A stretch of DNA of 64,000 bases from NCBI RefSeq assembly GCF_003323735.1, contig NZ_QOIM01000034.1, positions 62,001 to 126,000 of the forward strand. The letters run 5' to 3'. Below the pieces are notes generated by a model that saw nothing but the letters and a program-made list of their open reading frames with translations, had not been told where the DNA came from and did not search any database. Position 1 is the stretch's first letter; each line of letters opens with the position of its first letter. The translations under genes were made by a program, and so were the position numbers. The stretch is from Streptomyces reniochalinae. Its GTDB lineage: Bacteria > Actinomycetota > Actinomycetes > Streptomycetales > Streptomycetaceae. Shown here piece after piece: positions 1 to 8,522 of the stretch.

Positions 1-1821
1 GCCGTCGCCTTCGCCTCCGGCTTCGCCGAGACCGGCCAGGACGGCACCCTCGCCCAGCAGCAGCTGGCCGAGGCCGCCGCGCGCTCCGGCGTACGGCTGC
101 TGGGCCCGAACACCAACCTCAACGCCTTCGAGCGCTTCCGCACCGACCTGGACGGGCCCGCGATCGCCCTCGTCACGCAGTCAGGACACCAGGGCCGCCC
201 CCTCTTCGCCCTCCAGGAGCTGGGCATCCGGCTTTCGCACTGGGCTCCGACCGGAAACGAGGCCGACCTGGAGACGGCCGACTTCCTCTCCTACTTCGCC
301 GGCTGCCCCGAGGTGGGGGCCGTGGCGGCATATGTGGAAGGGCTCAAGGACGGCAGGCGGTTCCTGCTCGCCGCCGACCGCGCGGCACGCGGCGGTGTCC
401 CCGTCGTCGCGGTCAAGGTGGGCCGCACCGAGACGGGGGCACGCACGGCCGCCTCGCACACGGGGAAGCTCACGGGCACCGACGCCACGGTGGACGCGGC
501 GATGCGGCAGTACGGCGTCATCCGCGTGGACGGGCTGGACGAGCTCCAGGACACGGCCACACTGCTGGCCCGGGCCCGGCCACCACGGGCCGAGGGCATC
601 GCCGTTCTCGCGATCTCCGGGGGCACCGGAGCCCACCTGGCCGACCTGGCCACCTCGGCAGGGCTGACGCTGCCCACGCTCTCCGAGACCAAGCAGGCGG
701 AGCTGCACCAGTGGATCCCCGACTATCTGTCGGTGGCCAACCCCGTCGACAACGGTGGCCACCCGGTGGGTGACCGGCGCGGCCGCAAGATCATCGACGC
801 GGTCCTGGCCGATCCGGACGTCGGTGTCCTCATCTGCCCCATCACCGGCCCCTTCCCGCCGATGAGCGACAGGCTGGCCCGGGATCTGGTGGCCGCGGCC
901 GAGGAGACCGACAAGCTGGTCTGCGTCGTGTGGGGCTCTCCGGTCGGCACCGAGGACGCCTACAGGACCACGCTGCTCGGCTCCTCCCGCGTGGCGACGT
1001 TCCGGACGTTCGGCAACTGCATACGGGCGGTCCGCGCCTACCTCGACCACCACCGCTTCGCCCGCGCCTACCGGTCCCCCTTCCAGGACGCGCCCCGCAC
1101 CCCCTCCCCCTCGTACCGCAAGGCGCAGGCACTGCTGCGGCCCGGACAGCAGCTGAGCGAGCACGCCGGCAAACAGCTGCTGCGCGCCTACGGCGTCCGC
1201 GTCCCCCGCGAGCAGCTGTGCACCAGCGCGGCGGGGGCGGTGCGCGCGGCCGCGCAGGTCGGCTATCCGGTCGTCATGAAGGCGTCGGCGCCGCAACTCG
1301 CCCACAAGAGCGAGTACGGCCTCGTCCGCGTCGGTCTCACCTCCGCGAGCCAGGTCCGCGACACCTACCGCGAGCTGATGGACATCACGCGCGTCGAGGA
1401 GATCGAACTGGACGGCGTACTGGTGTGCCAGATGGTCGACCCCGGCGTGGAGATGGTGGTCGGCATCGGGCAGGACGAACTGTTCGGGCCGACCGTGACG
1501 GTGGGGCTCGGTGGCGTCCTGGTGGAGGTGTTGCGTGATGTCACCGTCAGGGTCCCGCCCTTCGGCGAGGAGCAGGCCCGCGCGATGCTCGGGGAACTGC
1601 GCGGAGCCGCGCTGCTGGAAGGGGTGCGCGGCAGGCCGCCCGCCGACGTCGACGCGCTGGTCGAGGTCATCTTGCGGGTGCAGCGGATGGCTCTGGAACT
1701 CGGGGCACCGCCCGGCTCCCAGGGCGCCGGCGGCCTGGCCGAGCTGGACATCAACCCCTTGGTCGTCCTGGCGCGCGGGCAGGGAGCGGTGGCGCTCGAC
1801 GCCCTGGCGGTGTGCCGGTGA
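1..1821 (+). CDS. ADP-forming acyl-CoA synthetase (acetate-CoA ligase family), 5' truncated by window
   Basis: The start lies before the window; 606 codons are visible, ending at TGA 1819-1821. The family joins a CoA-binding/CoA-ligase half to an ATP-grasp half and makes acyl-CoA from acid, ATP and CoA, releasing ADP and phosphate. Near nt 450 is SHTGK, the segment that carries the phosphorylated histidine in this family. From about nt 1140 an ATP-grasp domain follows, with VVMKASAPQLAHKSEYG, then GVEMVVGIGQDELFGP, and the closing ELDINPL. An enoyl-CoA hydratase and a flavin reductase follow on the same strand, so a role in acyl-CoA catabolism is likely. The substrate cannot be read from the sequence. 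Confidence 0.85.
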   Translation, partial: AVAFASGFAETGQDGTLAQQQLAEAAARSGVRLLGPNTNLNAFERFRTDLDGPAIALVTQSGHQGRPLFALQELGIRLSHWAPTGNEADLETADFLSYFAGCPEVGAVAAYVEGLKDGRRFLLAADRAARGGVPVVAVKVGRTETGARTAASHTGKLTGTDATVDAAMRQYGVIRVDGLDELQDTATLLARARPPRAEGIAVLAISGGTGAHLADLATSAGLTLPTLSETKQAELHQWIPDYLSVANPVDNGGHPVGDRRGRKIIDAVLADPDVGVLICPITGPFPPMSDRLARDLVAAAEETDKLVCVVWGSPVGTEDAYRTTLLGSSRVATFRTFGNCIRAVRAYLDHHRFARAYRSPFQDAPRTPSPSYRKAQALLRPGQQLSEHAGKQLLRAYGVRVPREQLCTSAAGAVRAAAQVGYPVVMKASAPQLAHKSEYGLVRVGLTSASQVRDTYRELMDITRVEEIELDGVLVCQMVDPGVEMVVGIGQDELFGPTVTVGLGGVLVEVLRDVTVRVPPFGEEQARAMLGELRGAALLEGVRGRPPADVDALVEVILRVQRMALELGAPPGSQGAGGLAELDINPLVVLARGQGAVALDALAVCR

Positions 1822-2080
1822 CCAGCGCGCGAAGCGCCCCGGTCCCCGCACGCGGTTCCACGCCGCCGCCAGCCGCGGGCGTGCCGCCCGCAGGGGAGCC
1901 CGCATCGCAGGCACGCGTGACCCCGGCGCCCGCGCACGCACCCGCGTCACCCGCATACGGGGCCGTGGCGCCCGCGCGCTGCACCAGGCCGTCAGCAGGC
2001 GGAGCCAGGCCGTCAGCGCGCGGAGCCGCGCTGTCTGTGCACAGCGCCGCACCGTCCGCCGTGAAAGGAGCCGCACGTCG

Positions 2081-2989
2081 ATGTCCTCCCCCCGTGATCC
2101 GTCGTCGTCCAAACGGCCCGAGCAGCCCGAGCCCGAGCAGCCCGAACAGGCCGAGCGAGCCCAGCCCGCGGCCTCGTGTGAGGCCGTGGACGAGTCCCTG
2201 AAGAAAGTTGTAGCGCGGACCACTGACAACGGCGTGGCGTGGCTGACGCTCGATCGGCCGCAGACCCTGGGTGCCCTCACCGTTGACCAGCGAGAACGCC
2301 TCGTCGGCCTGCTCGCCGACGCCTCGGCGGAACCCGAGGTGAGGGCCGTCGTCCTCACCGGTCGGGGGCGCGGCTTCTGCGCGGGCGCGGACCTGAGAGG
2401 CGGCCCTGGCAGTGGGTCGGAGCGGGTCGCGGGCGATGTGGCACGCACCCTGGAGCGGGGGGCGCAGCGGCTGATCACGGCCGTGCTCGACTGTGAGAAG
2501 CCGGTGCTCGCGGCCGTCAACGGCGTTGCCGCCGGCCTCGGCTGCCATCTCGCCCTCGCGTGCGACCTCGTCCTGGCCGCCGAGGAGGCCACGTTCGTGG
2601 AGGTCTTCGTACGGCGCGGGCTGGTGCCGGACGGGGGCGGCGCCTACCTGCTGCCGCGGTTGATCGGGCCGCAACGGGCCAAGGAACTGATGTTCTTCGG
2701 GGACGCGCTGACCGCCGCGGAGGCCGAGCGGCTCGGCCTGGTCAACCGTGTCGTGCCGGGCGAGGAGTTGACGGAGACGGCGCGCGCCTGGGCCGAACGC
2801 CTCGCGTCCGGGCCGACGCGTGCGCTCGCGCTCACCAAGCGGCTGGTCAACGCCTCCATGGACGCGGACCGTAGGGCCGCCCTCGGCGCTGAGGCGTGGG
2901 CCCAGGAGATCAACATGACCACCCGGGACGCACGCGAAGGCGTGGCGTCCTTCGCCGAACGGCGGTCACCCGTCTTCGAGGGGCGGTAG
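2081..2989 (+). CDS. Enoyl-CoA hydratase/isomerase family protein
   Basis: Crotonase-fold protein of 302 aa, expected to hydrate or isomerise an enoyl-CoA. The ATG at 2081 is chosen because GAAAGGAG lies about 10 nt upstream; the frame stays open further upstream but reads as low-complexity Arg/Ala. Residues 1-45 are a Pro/Glu/Gln-rich tail absent from typical family members. The core begins near residue 48 (GVAWLTLDRP). Oxyanion-hole segments are FCAGADL and NGVAAGLGCHLALACDLV. In GLVPDGGG the second catalytic acid position is Asp, and the first Glu of classic hydratases (PExGL) is not evident, so an isomerase-type (PaaG/ECI-like) reaction is possible. The gap to the preceding gene (1822-2080) is repetitive and GC-rich. 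Confidence 0.85.
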   Translation: MSSPRDPSSSKRPEQPEPEQPEQAERAQPAASCEAVDESLKKVVARTTDNGVAWLTLDRPQTLGALTVDQRERLVGLLADASAEPEVRAVVLTGRGRGFCAGADLRGGPGSGSERVAGDVARTLERGAQRLITAVLDCEKPVLAAVNGVAAGLGCHLALACDLVLAAEEATFVEVFVRRGLVPDGGGAYLLPRLIGPQRAKELMFFGDALTAAEAERLGLVNRVVPGEELTETARAWAERLASGPTRALALTKRLVNASMDADRRAALGAEAWAQEINMTTRDAREGVASFAERRSPVFEGR

Positions 2990-3110
2990 GACAGCCGTGG
3001 TTACGCTGGACAGGACGCCCCGAACGGGCCGACCGCTGCGACGACACCACCTCCGGTGACGTCACAGCGCATGCCACCCGATCCGACGACGTCACAGGGA
3101 CGATGAAGCC

Positions 3111-3833
3111 ATGATGGGACACGCGGGAATGGCAGCCGCCGCTGTGCGCTATCTGCGGACTGCCGGCTCACCGTCCGGACAGACCACGGGGCGCGCGCTG
3201 CCTCCGGAGGAGCGACGGGAGGAGCGCACCGAGGCGCTTCCCCCGCCCGACCTGCGAGCTGTGCGGGCGGACGAGCGCGCACCCGTCGACCCGGCCGTCT
3301 TCCGTCGTGTCCTGGGCGGTTTCGCCTCGGGGGTCACCGTCGTGACGGCGCCAGCGCCGCCGCCTGCGCGGGAAGGGGCGTCGAATGGTGCGCCGGAGGG
3401 GGTGTCGGAGACCGGAGAGAGCCTGCCAGGGCCTGCGGGGTTCGCCTGCCAGTCCTTCGCCTCCCTGTCGCTGGATCCGCCGCTGGTCTCGTTCATGGTG
3501 GCCCGTACGTCCAAGAGCTGGCCCGGCATCGCCCGCGCCGGGGTCTTCTGTGTGAACGTCCTGTCCGAGGCGCAGGGGGAGCTGTGCCGGGCGTTCGCGG
3601 TGAGCGGCGCCAACAAGTTCGCCGGGGTCTCCTACTCCCCCGCACCTGTGACCGGATCGCCTCTGCTGGAGGGCGTAACGGCGTGGATCGACTGCGAGAT
3701 CCACGCCGTGCACACCGGCGGTGACCACCTGATCGTCGTCGGCAGGGTGCGCGCGCTGGACGAAGGGTGCGGCGATGAGGCACCGCTGGTCTTTCACCAG
3801 GGGAGGCTGGGGACGTTCACCCCGGCCGAGTGA
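3111..3833 (+). CDS. Flavin reductase-like, FMN-binding domain protein
   Basis: A 240-aa protein with a flavin-reductase-like split-barrel domain from about residue 60 (VFRRVLGGFASGVTVVTA) to the end. Such proteins (HpaC/RutF type) reduce free FMN or FAD with NAD(P)H for a partner monooxygenase. Family marks are FACQSFASLSLDPPLVSF, the KSWPGIARAGVFCVNVL strand and GDHLIVVGRV. Two adjacent ATGs (3111, 3114) could serve as start. The first 60 residues are variable and charged. Residues 80-105 form a Gly/Glu/Pro-rich insertion within the barrel. No monooxygenase gene is adjacent, so the partner is unknown. Confidence 0.8.
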   Translation: MMGHAGMAAAAVRYLRTAGSPSGQTTGRALPPEERREERTEALPPPDLRAVRADERAPVDPAVFRRVLGGFASGVTVVTAPAPPPAREGASNGAPEGVSETGESLPGPAGFACQSFASLSLDPPLVSFMVARTSKSWPGIARAGVFCVNVLSEAQGELCRAFAVSGANKFAGVSYSPAPVTGSPLLEGVTAWIDCEIHAVHTGGDHLIVVGRVRALDEGCGDEAPLVFHQGRLGTFTPAE

Positions 3834-3883
3834 ACAGATGTGCGCGCCCGAGTGGGCATGGCGCGCGCTCGCTCCTCCGCTCG

Positions 3884-4651
3884 TCATGCCGCGTGGATGT
3901 CCAGTCCCGTGCGGCCGGGCGCCAGGTGCGTGCGCAGCGTCAGGTCCGCGTCGTAGTCCCCTCCGGCCTCGTGGCGGTACGCCAGGGGGGCGAGGGTCTC
4001 CAACGCGTCCATCCGTGCGCGCAGTTGTTCCTGCCACTTTTTGGCGTCGGCCGCACCCGCCCGGTCGGCTCCGTAGAGAACGAAGGGCGGCAGCGGGGCC
4101 ATCCCCGTGTACCAGAACGTGCCGTGGTGCAGAGGGAAGAGGATGTCGTCCACGAAGCCGTGGATGCCGCGCGGGCCGAAACTGGAAGGGCGCGCACCGA
4201 CCGAGGTGACGACCATGGCGCGCTTTCCCGCGAGCCCCCCGTCGCCGTAGCGCCGGGTACGGCCGTGCGGGTCCTTCACGCCGAAGGCGAAGCCCTGTAC
4301 CAGTACGCGGTCGAACCAGCCCTTGAGGATGGCCGGAGGCCCCAGCCACCACAGGGGGAAGTGGAAGACCAGTGTGTCGGCCCAGGCGATCTTCTCCTGC
4401 TCGGCGCGGACGTCCGGGCTGAGCAGACCCCTGTGGTGCGCGTGCTCCTGGGCCTCTCCGATCAGCAGCCGGTCCTGCGCATTTCTTGCGGGGAAGTCCT
4501 CCCGGTCGACAACCGGCTTCCACCCCATCGCGTACAGGTCGGACTGCCGCACCTCGTGGCCCCGTTCGCCAAGCGCAGCGACTCCGGTGTCCCGCAGGGT
4601 GGCGTTGAGGGAGCGTGTCTCGGGGTGGGCGAAAATCCAGAGCGTCTTCAT
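3884..4651 (-). CDS. NAD(P)H-dependent oxidoreductase, flavodoxin-like fold (MdaB/KefF type)
   Basis: A 255-aa cytosolic flavoprotein of the NAD(P)H:quinone oxidoreductase family. The N-terminus MKTLWIFAHPETRSLNATLR is the phosphate-binding loop. Further conserved blocks are LVFHFPLWWLGPPAILKGWF, the FMN- and quinone-site segment, and ALVVTSVGA-like strand MVVTSVGARPSSFGPRG. Expected role: two-electron reduction of quinones or nitro compounds. It converges with the flavin reductase gene, with a 50-bp gap holding only a weak GC-rich inverted repeat, and lies upstream of and in the same direction as the reading of the MFS gene's 3' side (separate unit). Length is normal for the KefF/MdaB group. 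Confidence 0.85.
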   Translation of the reverse strand: MKTLWIFAHPETRSLNATLRDTGVAALGERGHEVRQSDLYAMGWKPVVDREDFPARNAQDRLLIGEAQEHAHHRGLLSPDVRAEQEKIAWADTLVFHFPLWWLGPPAILKGWFDRVLVQGFAFGVKDPHGRTRRYGDGGLAGKRAMVVTSVGARPSSFGPRGIHGFVDDILFPLHHGTFWYTGMAPLPPFVLYGADRAGAADAKKWQEQLRARMDALETLAPLAYRHEAGGDYDADLTLRTHLAPGRTGLDIHAA

Positions 4652-4759
4652 ACGGCTGATCGTGCGGCCTGTCCCGAACCGAAACGAGTGACCGTATGGA
4701 CGACAAGTGCAAGGTTCTGGCCAACTGCCCGCCCGGCCGTCCTCCCGCGCACCGGCTCC

Positions 4760-6187
4760 TCAGCCCACCAAATCCCCGCTCCCTCCGCCCGTCCGGGCAG
4801 CCCCCTCCGCACCCGCGGGCCGCGCCGCTCCGTCACTCGTGGCAGGCGGCGCCCCTGTCCCCCTCGGCCCTCGCCGTACGACGAGCACCATGAGGGCGGC
4901 CAGTGCACACAGGACGCCCGTTCCCGTCCAGGCGAGGTCGTACGTCCCGGTGACGTCCCTCACGAGCCCGGCGACGAAGGCGACCACCGAGGCTCCCACC
5001 TGGTGCGCCGCCAGCACCCAGCCGAAGACGATGGCACCGTCGGCACCGAAGTGCTCCCGGCACAGCGCCATGGTGGGCGGAACGGTGGCGACCCAGTCGA
5101 GCCCGTAGAAGACGATGAAGAACAACATCGGCGGCTGCACACTTCCGGCGAAGAGCATCGGCAACAGCAGCAGCGACAGCCCGCGCAGTCCGTAGTAGAC
5201 GGCCAGCAGTCTGCGGGCGTCGAACCGGTCGGTCAGCCAGCCGGAACAGACGGTGCCGACCAGATCGAGCACGCCGATCACGGCCAGCAGGGAAGCGGCG
5301 ACCGGAACGGCCATCCCGTGGTCGTGCGCCGCGGGCACGAAGTGGGTGCTCATCAGGCCGTTGGAGGACGCGCCGCAGATCGCGAACGACCCTGCCAGAA
5401 GCCAGAAGACCTTGGTACGGGCCGCCTGCCACAGTGCCGCGAGAGTGCGCCGCAGCGCGCCGGTCGCACCGGCCTGGGGAGTCACGTAGTCGGGACCCGC
5501 ACCGTAGGGGCGCAGCCCGACGTCCTCGGGCCGGTCCCGCAGCAGCCACACCACCAGCGGCACGACGGCGAGCGCGGCCCCGCACACCACCAGTGAGGCG
5601 GTGCGCCACCCCGAGCCCTCCACCAGAAGCGCCACCAGGGGCAGGAAAACGAGCTGTCCCGTGGCACTGCCGGCGGTCAGGATGCCGCTGACCAGTCCCG
5701 TACGTGCGACGAACCACCGGTTGGCCACCGTGGCGGCGAAGGCCAGTGCCATGGATCCTGAGCCGACGCCCACCAGCAGTCCCCAGCACACGATCAGCTG
5801 CCACTCGGAACGCATGAAGACGGTGAGCCCACTGCCCGCCGATATCAGCAACAGCGCGGCGGTGACGACCTGACGGATGCCGTAGCGCTCCATCAGAGCG
5901 GACGCGAACGGTGCGGTGAGTCCGTACAGCAGGACGTTCAGCCCGACGGCGAACGAGATGGTCCCGTGAGACCACCCGAACTCCTGGTGCAGAGGGTCGA
6001 TGAACACGCTGGGGGTCGCCCGGAAGCCGGCGGCCCCCACCAGCGCGACGAAGCACACCAGCGCGACCCACCAGGCACGGTGTACGCGTGGTGCCGGTGG
6101 GGTCGCGTCCGGGGACTGCCGGGCACGCGTCGTCCGGGGGCCGTGGCCGTCCCGCTCGGGCGGCCGTGAGGAAAGAGTCTCGGTCAC
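4760..6187 (-). CDS. MFS transporter (12 transmembrane segments)
   Basis: A 475-aa major facilitator protein. After about 38 hydrophilic N-terminal residues, hydrophobic segments begin with WWVALVCFVALVGAAGF and can be counted as roughly twelve, with a longer cytoplasmic loop in the middle (around residues 225-245, RPYGAGPDYVTPQAGATG). The layout and the motif DRFDARRL between segments resemble the oxalate/formate- or monocarboxylate-porter branch of MFS, but the substrate is unknown. The C-terminal 40 residues are Ala/Gly-rich. The gene is divergent from a GlxA-type regulator starting at 6259, so it may be that regulator's target. Confidence 0.85.
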   Translation of the reverse strand: MTETLSSRPPERDGHGPRTTRARQSPDATPPAPRVHRAWWVALVCFVALVGAAGFRATPSVFIDPLHQEFGWSHGTISFAVGLNVLLYGLTAPFASALMERYGIRQVVTAALLLISAGSGLTVFMRSEWQLIVCWGLLVGVGSGSMALAFAATVANRWFVARTGLVSGILTAGSATGQLVFLPLVALLVEGSGWRTASLVVCGAALAVVPLVVWLLRDRPEDVGLRPYGAGPDYVTPQAGATGALRRTLAALWQAARTKVFWLLAGSFAICGASSNGLMSTHFVPAAHDHGMAVPVAASLLAVIGVLDLVGTVCSGWLTDRFDARRLLAVYYGLRGLSLLLLPMLFAGSVQPPMLFFIVFYGLDWVATVPPTMALCREHFGADGAIVFGWVLAAHQVGASVVAFVAGLVRDVTGTYDLAWTGTGVLCALAALMVLVVRRGPRGTGAPPATSDGAARPAGAEGAARTGGGSGDLVG

Positions 6188-6258
6188 ACCGCTCAGCCTG
6201 CTGAGCCCGCTGGCGCGGAACGAGTGGCCCGAGGGCCACCATGTGCGAGGATCGGGCC

Positions 6259-7287
6259 ATGGCCGTTTTCGCCCGTCCCGGTCTCCACAGGGTCGCTGTT
6301 CTCGTTCGGCACGGACTGTTGCCGATCGAGTTGGGCATCCCGCACTGTCTGATGGGCCGTGCGTGGTCCGCGTCGGGGGAGCCGCTGTACGAGGTCGTCA
6401 CCTGTGCCGCCGCTCCCGGTGCGATCCGCACGGAAGGCGACTTCACGATCAACGTGGAGCACGGTCCCGAGGCACTCGCCGAGGCGGACACCCTCATCGT
6501 GCCCGCGGCGCACGAGCGGGACGAGCCCTACGACAACGGCGCGATGAGCCCACCGCTGGCCGAGGCCTTCGCGCGTATCCGTCCCGGCACCCGGATCGCC
6601 TCGATCTGCACGGGCGCCTTCGTCCTGGCGTCCGCCGGCCTGCTGGACGGCAAGCGGGCGACGACCCACTGGAGCGCCGGCGCGCGGTTCCAGCGCCTCT
6701 TTCCCTCCGTCGAGCTCGACTCGGACGTCCTCTACGTGGACGAGGGCTCCGTCCTGACCTCCGCGGGCATCGCCTCCGGGGTCGATCTGTGCCTCCACAT
6801 GATCCGGAGGGACCACGGCTCCGCGGTGGCCAACGAGGTCGCCCGCCGCACCGTCGTGCCACCCCACCGCGACGGCGGACAAGCACAGTTCATCCGCCGC
6901 CCCGTACCCGAACCCCGGCTCTCCTCCACAGGAACCGCCCGCGCCTGGGCCCTCGACCACCTCCAGCACCCCCTCACCCTCAAACAACTCGCCGACCAGG
7001 AAGCCATGAGCGTCCGCACCTTCACCCGCCGCTTCCGCGAAGAAGTCGGCGTCAGTCCGCAACAGTGGCTGACCCAGCAGCGCGTGGAGCGGGTGCGTCA
7101 TCTGCTGGAGGAGAGCGACCTGTCCGTCGACCAGGTCGCCGCCCGGACCGGATTCGGCTCCGCTTCGACGCTGCGGATGCACTTCCAGGCGTCCCTCGGC
7201 GTCTCCCCCACCGCGTACCGCAGGACGTTCCGGACGGGGAGCGGCGGACACGTCGCCGCGAGTCCTGCCGCGCCTTGCGAAGGGTGA
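6259..7287 (+). CDS. GlxA family transcriptional regulator (DJ-1/PfpI domain + AraC HTH), copy 1
   Basis: A 342-aa regulator with an N-terminal DJ-1/PfpI-like domain (residues about 10-170) and a C-terminal AraC-type double helix-turn-helix (about 215-330). The sensor domain keeps the nucleophile-elbow cysteine in SICTGAFVLA. The HTH includes LADQEAMSVRTFTRRFREE and the second helix pair ending GVSPTAYRRTF. Start 6259 is preferred over 6241 because GCGAGGA lies just before it and it matches the start of the neighbouring paralogue. It is divergent from an MFS gene. A 244-bp block (6811-7054) is almost identical to the next gene. Confidence 0.9.
   Translation: MAVFARPGLHRVAVLVRHGLLPIELGIPHCLMGRAWSASGEPLYEVVTCAAAPGAIRTEGDFTINVEHGPEALAEADTLIVPAAHERDEPYDNGAMSPPLAEAFARIRPGTRIASICTGAFVLASAGLLDGKRATTHWSAGARFQRLFPSVELDSDVLYVDEGSVLTSAGIASGVDLCLHMIRRDHGSAVANEVARRTVVPPHRDGGQAQFIRRPVPEPRLSSTGTARAWALDHLQHPLTLKQLADQEAMSVRTFTRRFREEVGVSPQQWLTQQRVERVRHLLEESDLSVDQVAARTGFGSASTLRMHFQASLGVSPTAYRRTFRTGSGGHVAASPAAPCEG
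6811..7054 (+). repeat. 244-bp block shared with 7905-8148 (copy 1)
   Basis: Base-by-base comparison with 7905-8148 (constant offset 1094) shows about four differences in 244 positions, all silent. It covers the linker and first HTH of the two GlxA-type genes. Immediately outside the block the genes diverge to ordinary paralogue level, which is the pattern left by gene conversion. Confidence 0.9.
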
Positions 7288-7340
7288 GCCGTATGCGGGA
7301 GCTGCCGACAACCGCGCCGAGGGCGAAGGAGACGACCCCC

Positions 7341-8426
7341 ATGTCCGACGCCGCACGGGTGTTCACCCATCCGGGCCGCCACCGGGTCGCCGTCCTGGTC
7401 CGGCACGGTGTGGTGCCCATGGAGCTGGGCCTCGTCCACCAGGTGTTCGGCCGTGCGGCCGGGCCGAAGGGTGACCCGCTCTACGAGGTGGTCACGTGTG
7501 CCCTGACGCCCGGAGCGGTCCGTACGGACGCCGATTTCCCCGTCCACGTCACGCACGGGCCGCAGGCACTGGCGGAGGCCGACACGGTGGTCGTCCCGGC
7601 CACGCACGAGCCCGACGCGACGGAGACGGACGGCACACTGCCGCAGCCCCTTCGCCACGCGCTCTCACGTGTCCGTCCCGACGCGCGGATCGCCTCCATC
7701 TGCACGGGCGCCTTCGTCCTGGCCGCCGCCGGGCTGCTGGATGGGAAACGTGCCACGACGCACTGGATGTCCACGGACGGTTTCCGCGCTCTGTATCCGC
7801 GCGTACGCCTCGACCCGGACGTCCTCTATGTGGACGAGGGCTCCGTTTTGACCTCCGCCGGGGAGGCCGCGGGCATCGACCTGTGCCTGCACATGGTGCG
7901 CGGGGACCACGGCTCGGCGGTGGCCAACGAGGTCGCCCGCCGCACCGTCGTACCGCCCCACCGCGACGGCGGACAGGCACAGTTCATCCGCCGCCCCGTA
8001 CCCGAACCCCGGCTCTCCTCCACAGGAACCGCCCGCGCCTGGGCCCTCGACCACCTCCAGCACCCCCTCACCCTCAAACAACTCGCCGACCAGGAAGCCA
8101 TGAGCGTCCGCACCTTCACCCGCCGCTTCCGCGAAGAAGTCGGCGTCACTCCGCTGCGCTGGCTGACCCAACAGCGCATCGAACACGCGCGTCACCTGCT
8201 GGAGGAGACGGACCTGCCCGTCGAACGCATCGCCACCGAGGCGGGCTTCGGCACCGCTGCCTCTCTACGCCAGCACTTCCACGCTTCCCTCGGTGTCTCC
8301 CCTCGCGCCTACCGCCGCACGTTCCGCGCCGCGGCGGCGGACGGGGGTTCCATGGATGTCGTCGATCCCCTGGCGGGCGCGGCTGGTGCAGCCGGGACCG
8401 CCGTCATGGCCGAAGCCCACTCTTGA
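7341..8426 (+). CDS. GlxA family transcriptional regulator (DJ-1/PfpI domain + AraC HTH), copy 2
   Basis: A 361-aa paralogue of the preceding gene with the same architecture: DJ-1/PfpI-like sensor with SICTGAFVLAAAG, then AraC HTH ending GVSPRAYRRTF. The ATG at 7341 follows GAAGGAGA with good spacing. The frame is open far upstream but that stretch is antisense to the MFS gene and overlaps copy 1, so it is not used. The C-terminal 30 residues (Ala/Gly-rich) are extra relative to copy 1. Tandem position and the shared block show duplication within this lineage or gene conversion afterwards. Ligand and target genes are unknown. Confidence 0.9.
   Translation: MSDAARVFTHPGRHRVAVLVRHGVVPMELGLVHQVFGRAAGPKGDPLYEVVTCALTPGAVRTDADFPVHVTHGPQALAEADTVVVPATHEPDATETDGTLPQPLRHALSRVRPDARIASICTGAFVLAAAGLLDGKRATTHWMSTDGFRALYPRVRLDPDVLYVDEGSVLTSAGEAAGIDLCLHMVRGDHGSAVANEVARRTVVPPHRDGGQAQFIRRPVPEPRLSSTGTARAWALDHLQHPLTLKQLADQEAMSVRTFTRRFREEVGVTPLRWLTQQRIEHARHLLEETDLPVERIATEAGFGTAASLRQHFHASLGVSPRAYRRTFRAAAADGGSMDVVDPLAGAAGAAGTAVMAEAHS
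7905..8148 (+). repeat. 244-bp block shared with 6811-7054 (copy 2)
   Basis: Second copy of the block described at 6811-7054. The differences I see are C/G in GGCTCSGCG, a GTG/GTA valine codon, a CCA/CCG proline codon and a CAA/CAG glutamine codon. Confidence 0.9.
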
Positions 8427-8522
8427 ACGGCAGCTGCTCCCCGTCGCACGCGCCGCCCCGTTGCCGTCGCCGTGAGGATGACGGCGCGCTCCCTCGGACA
8501 GGCTCGCCGGACGAGCGCTCGC

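Noticed and set aside
181..2592. An 800-codon open frame on the minus strand across the first two genes
   Set aside because: Composition is Arg/Gly/Pro/His-rich without domains, and it is antisense to well-supported genes; it is a shadow produced by high GC.
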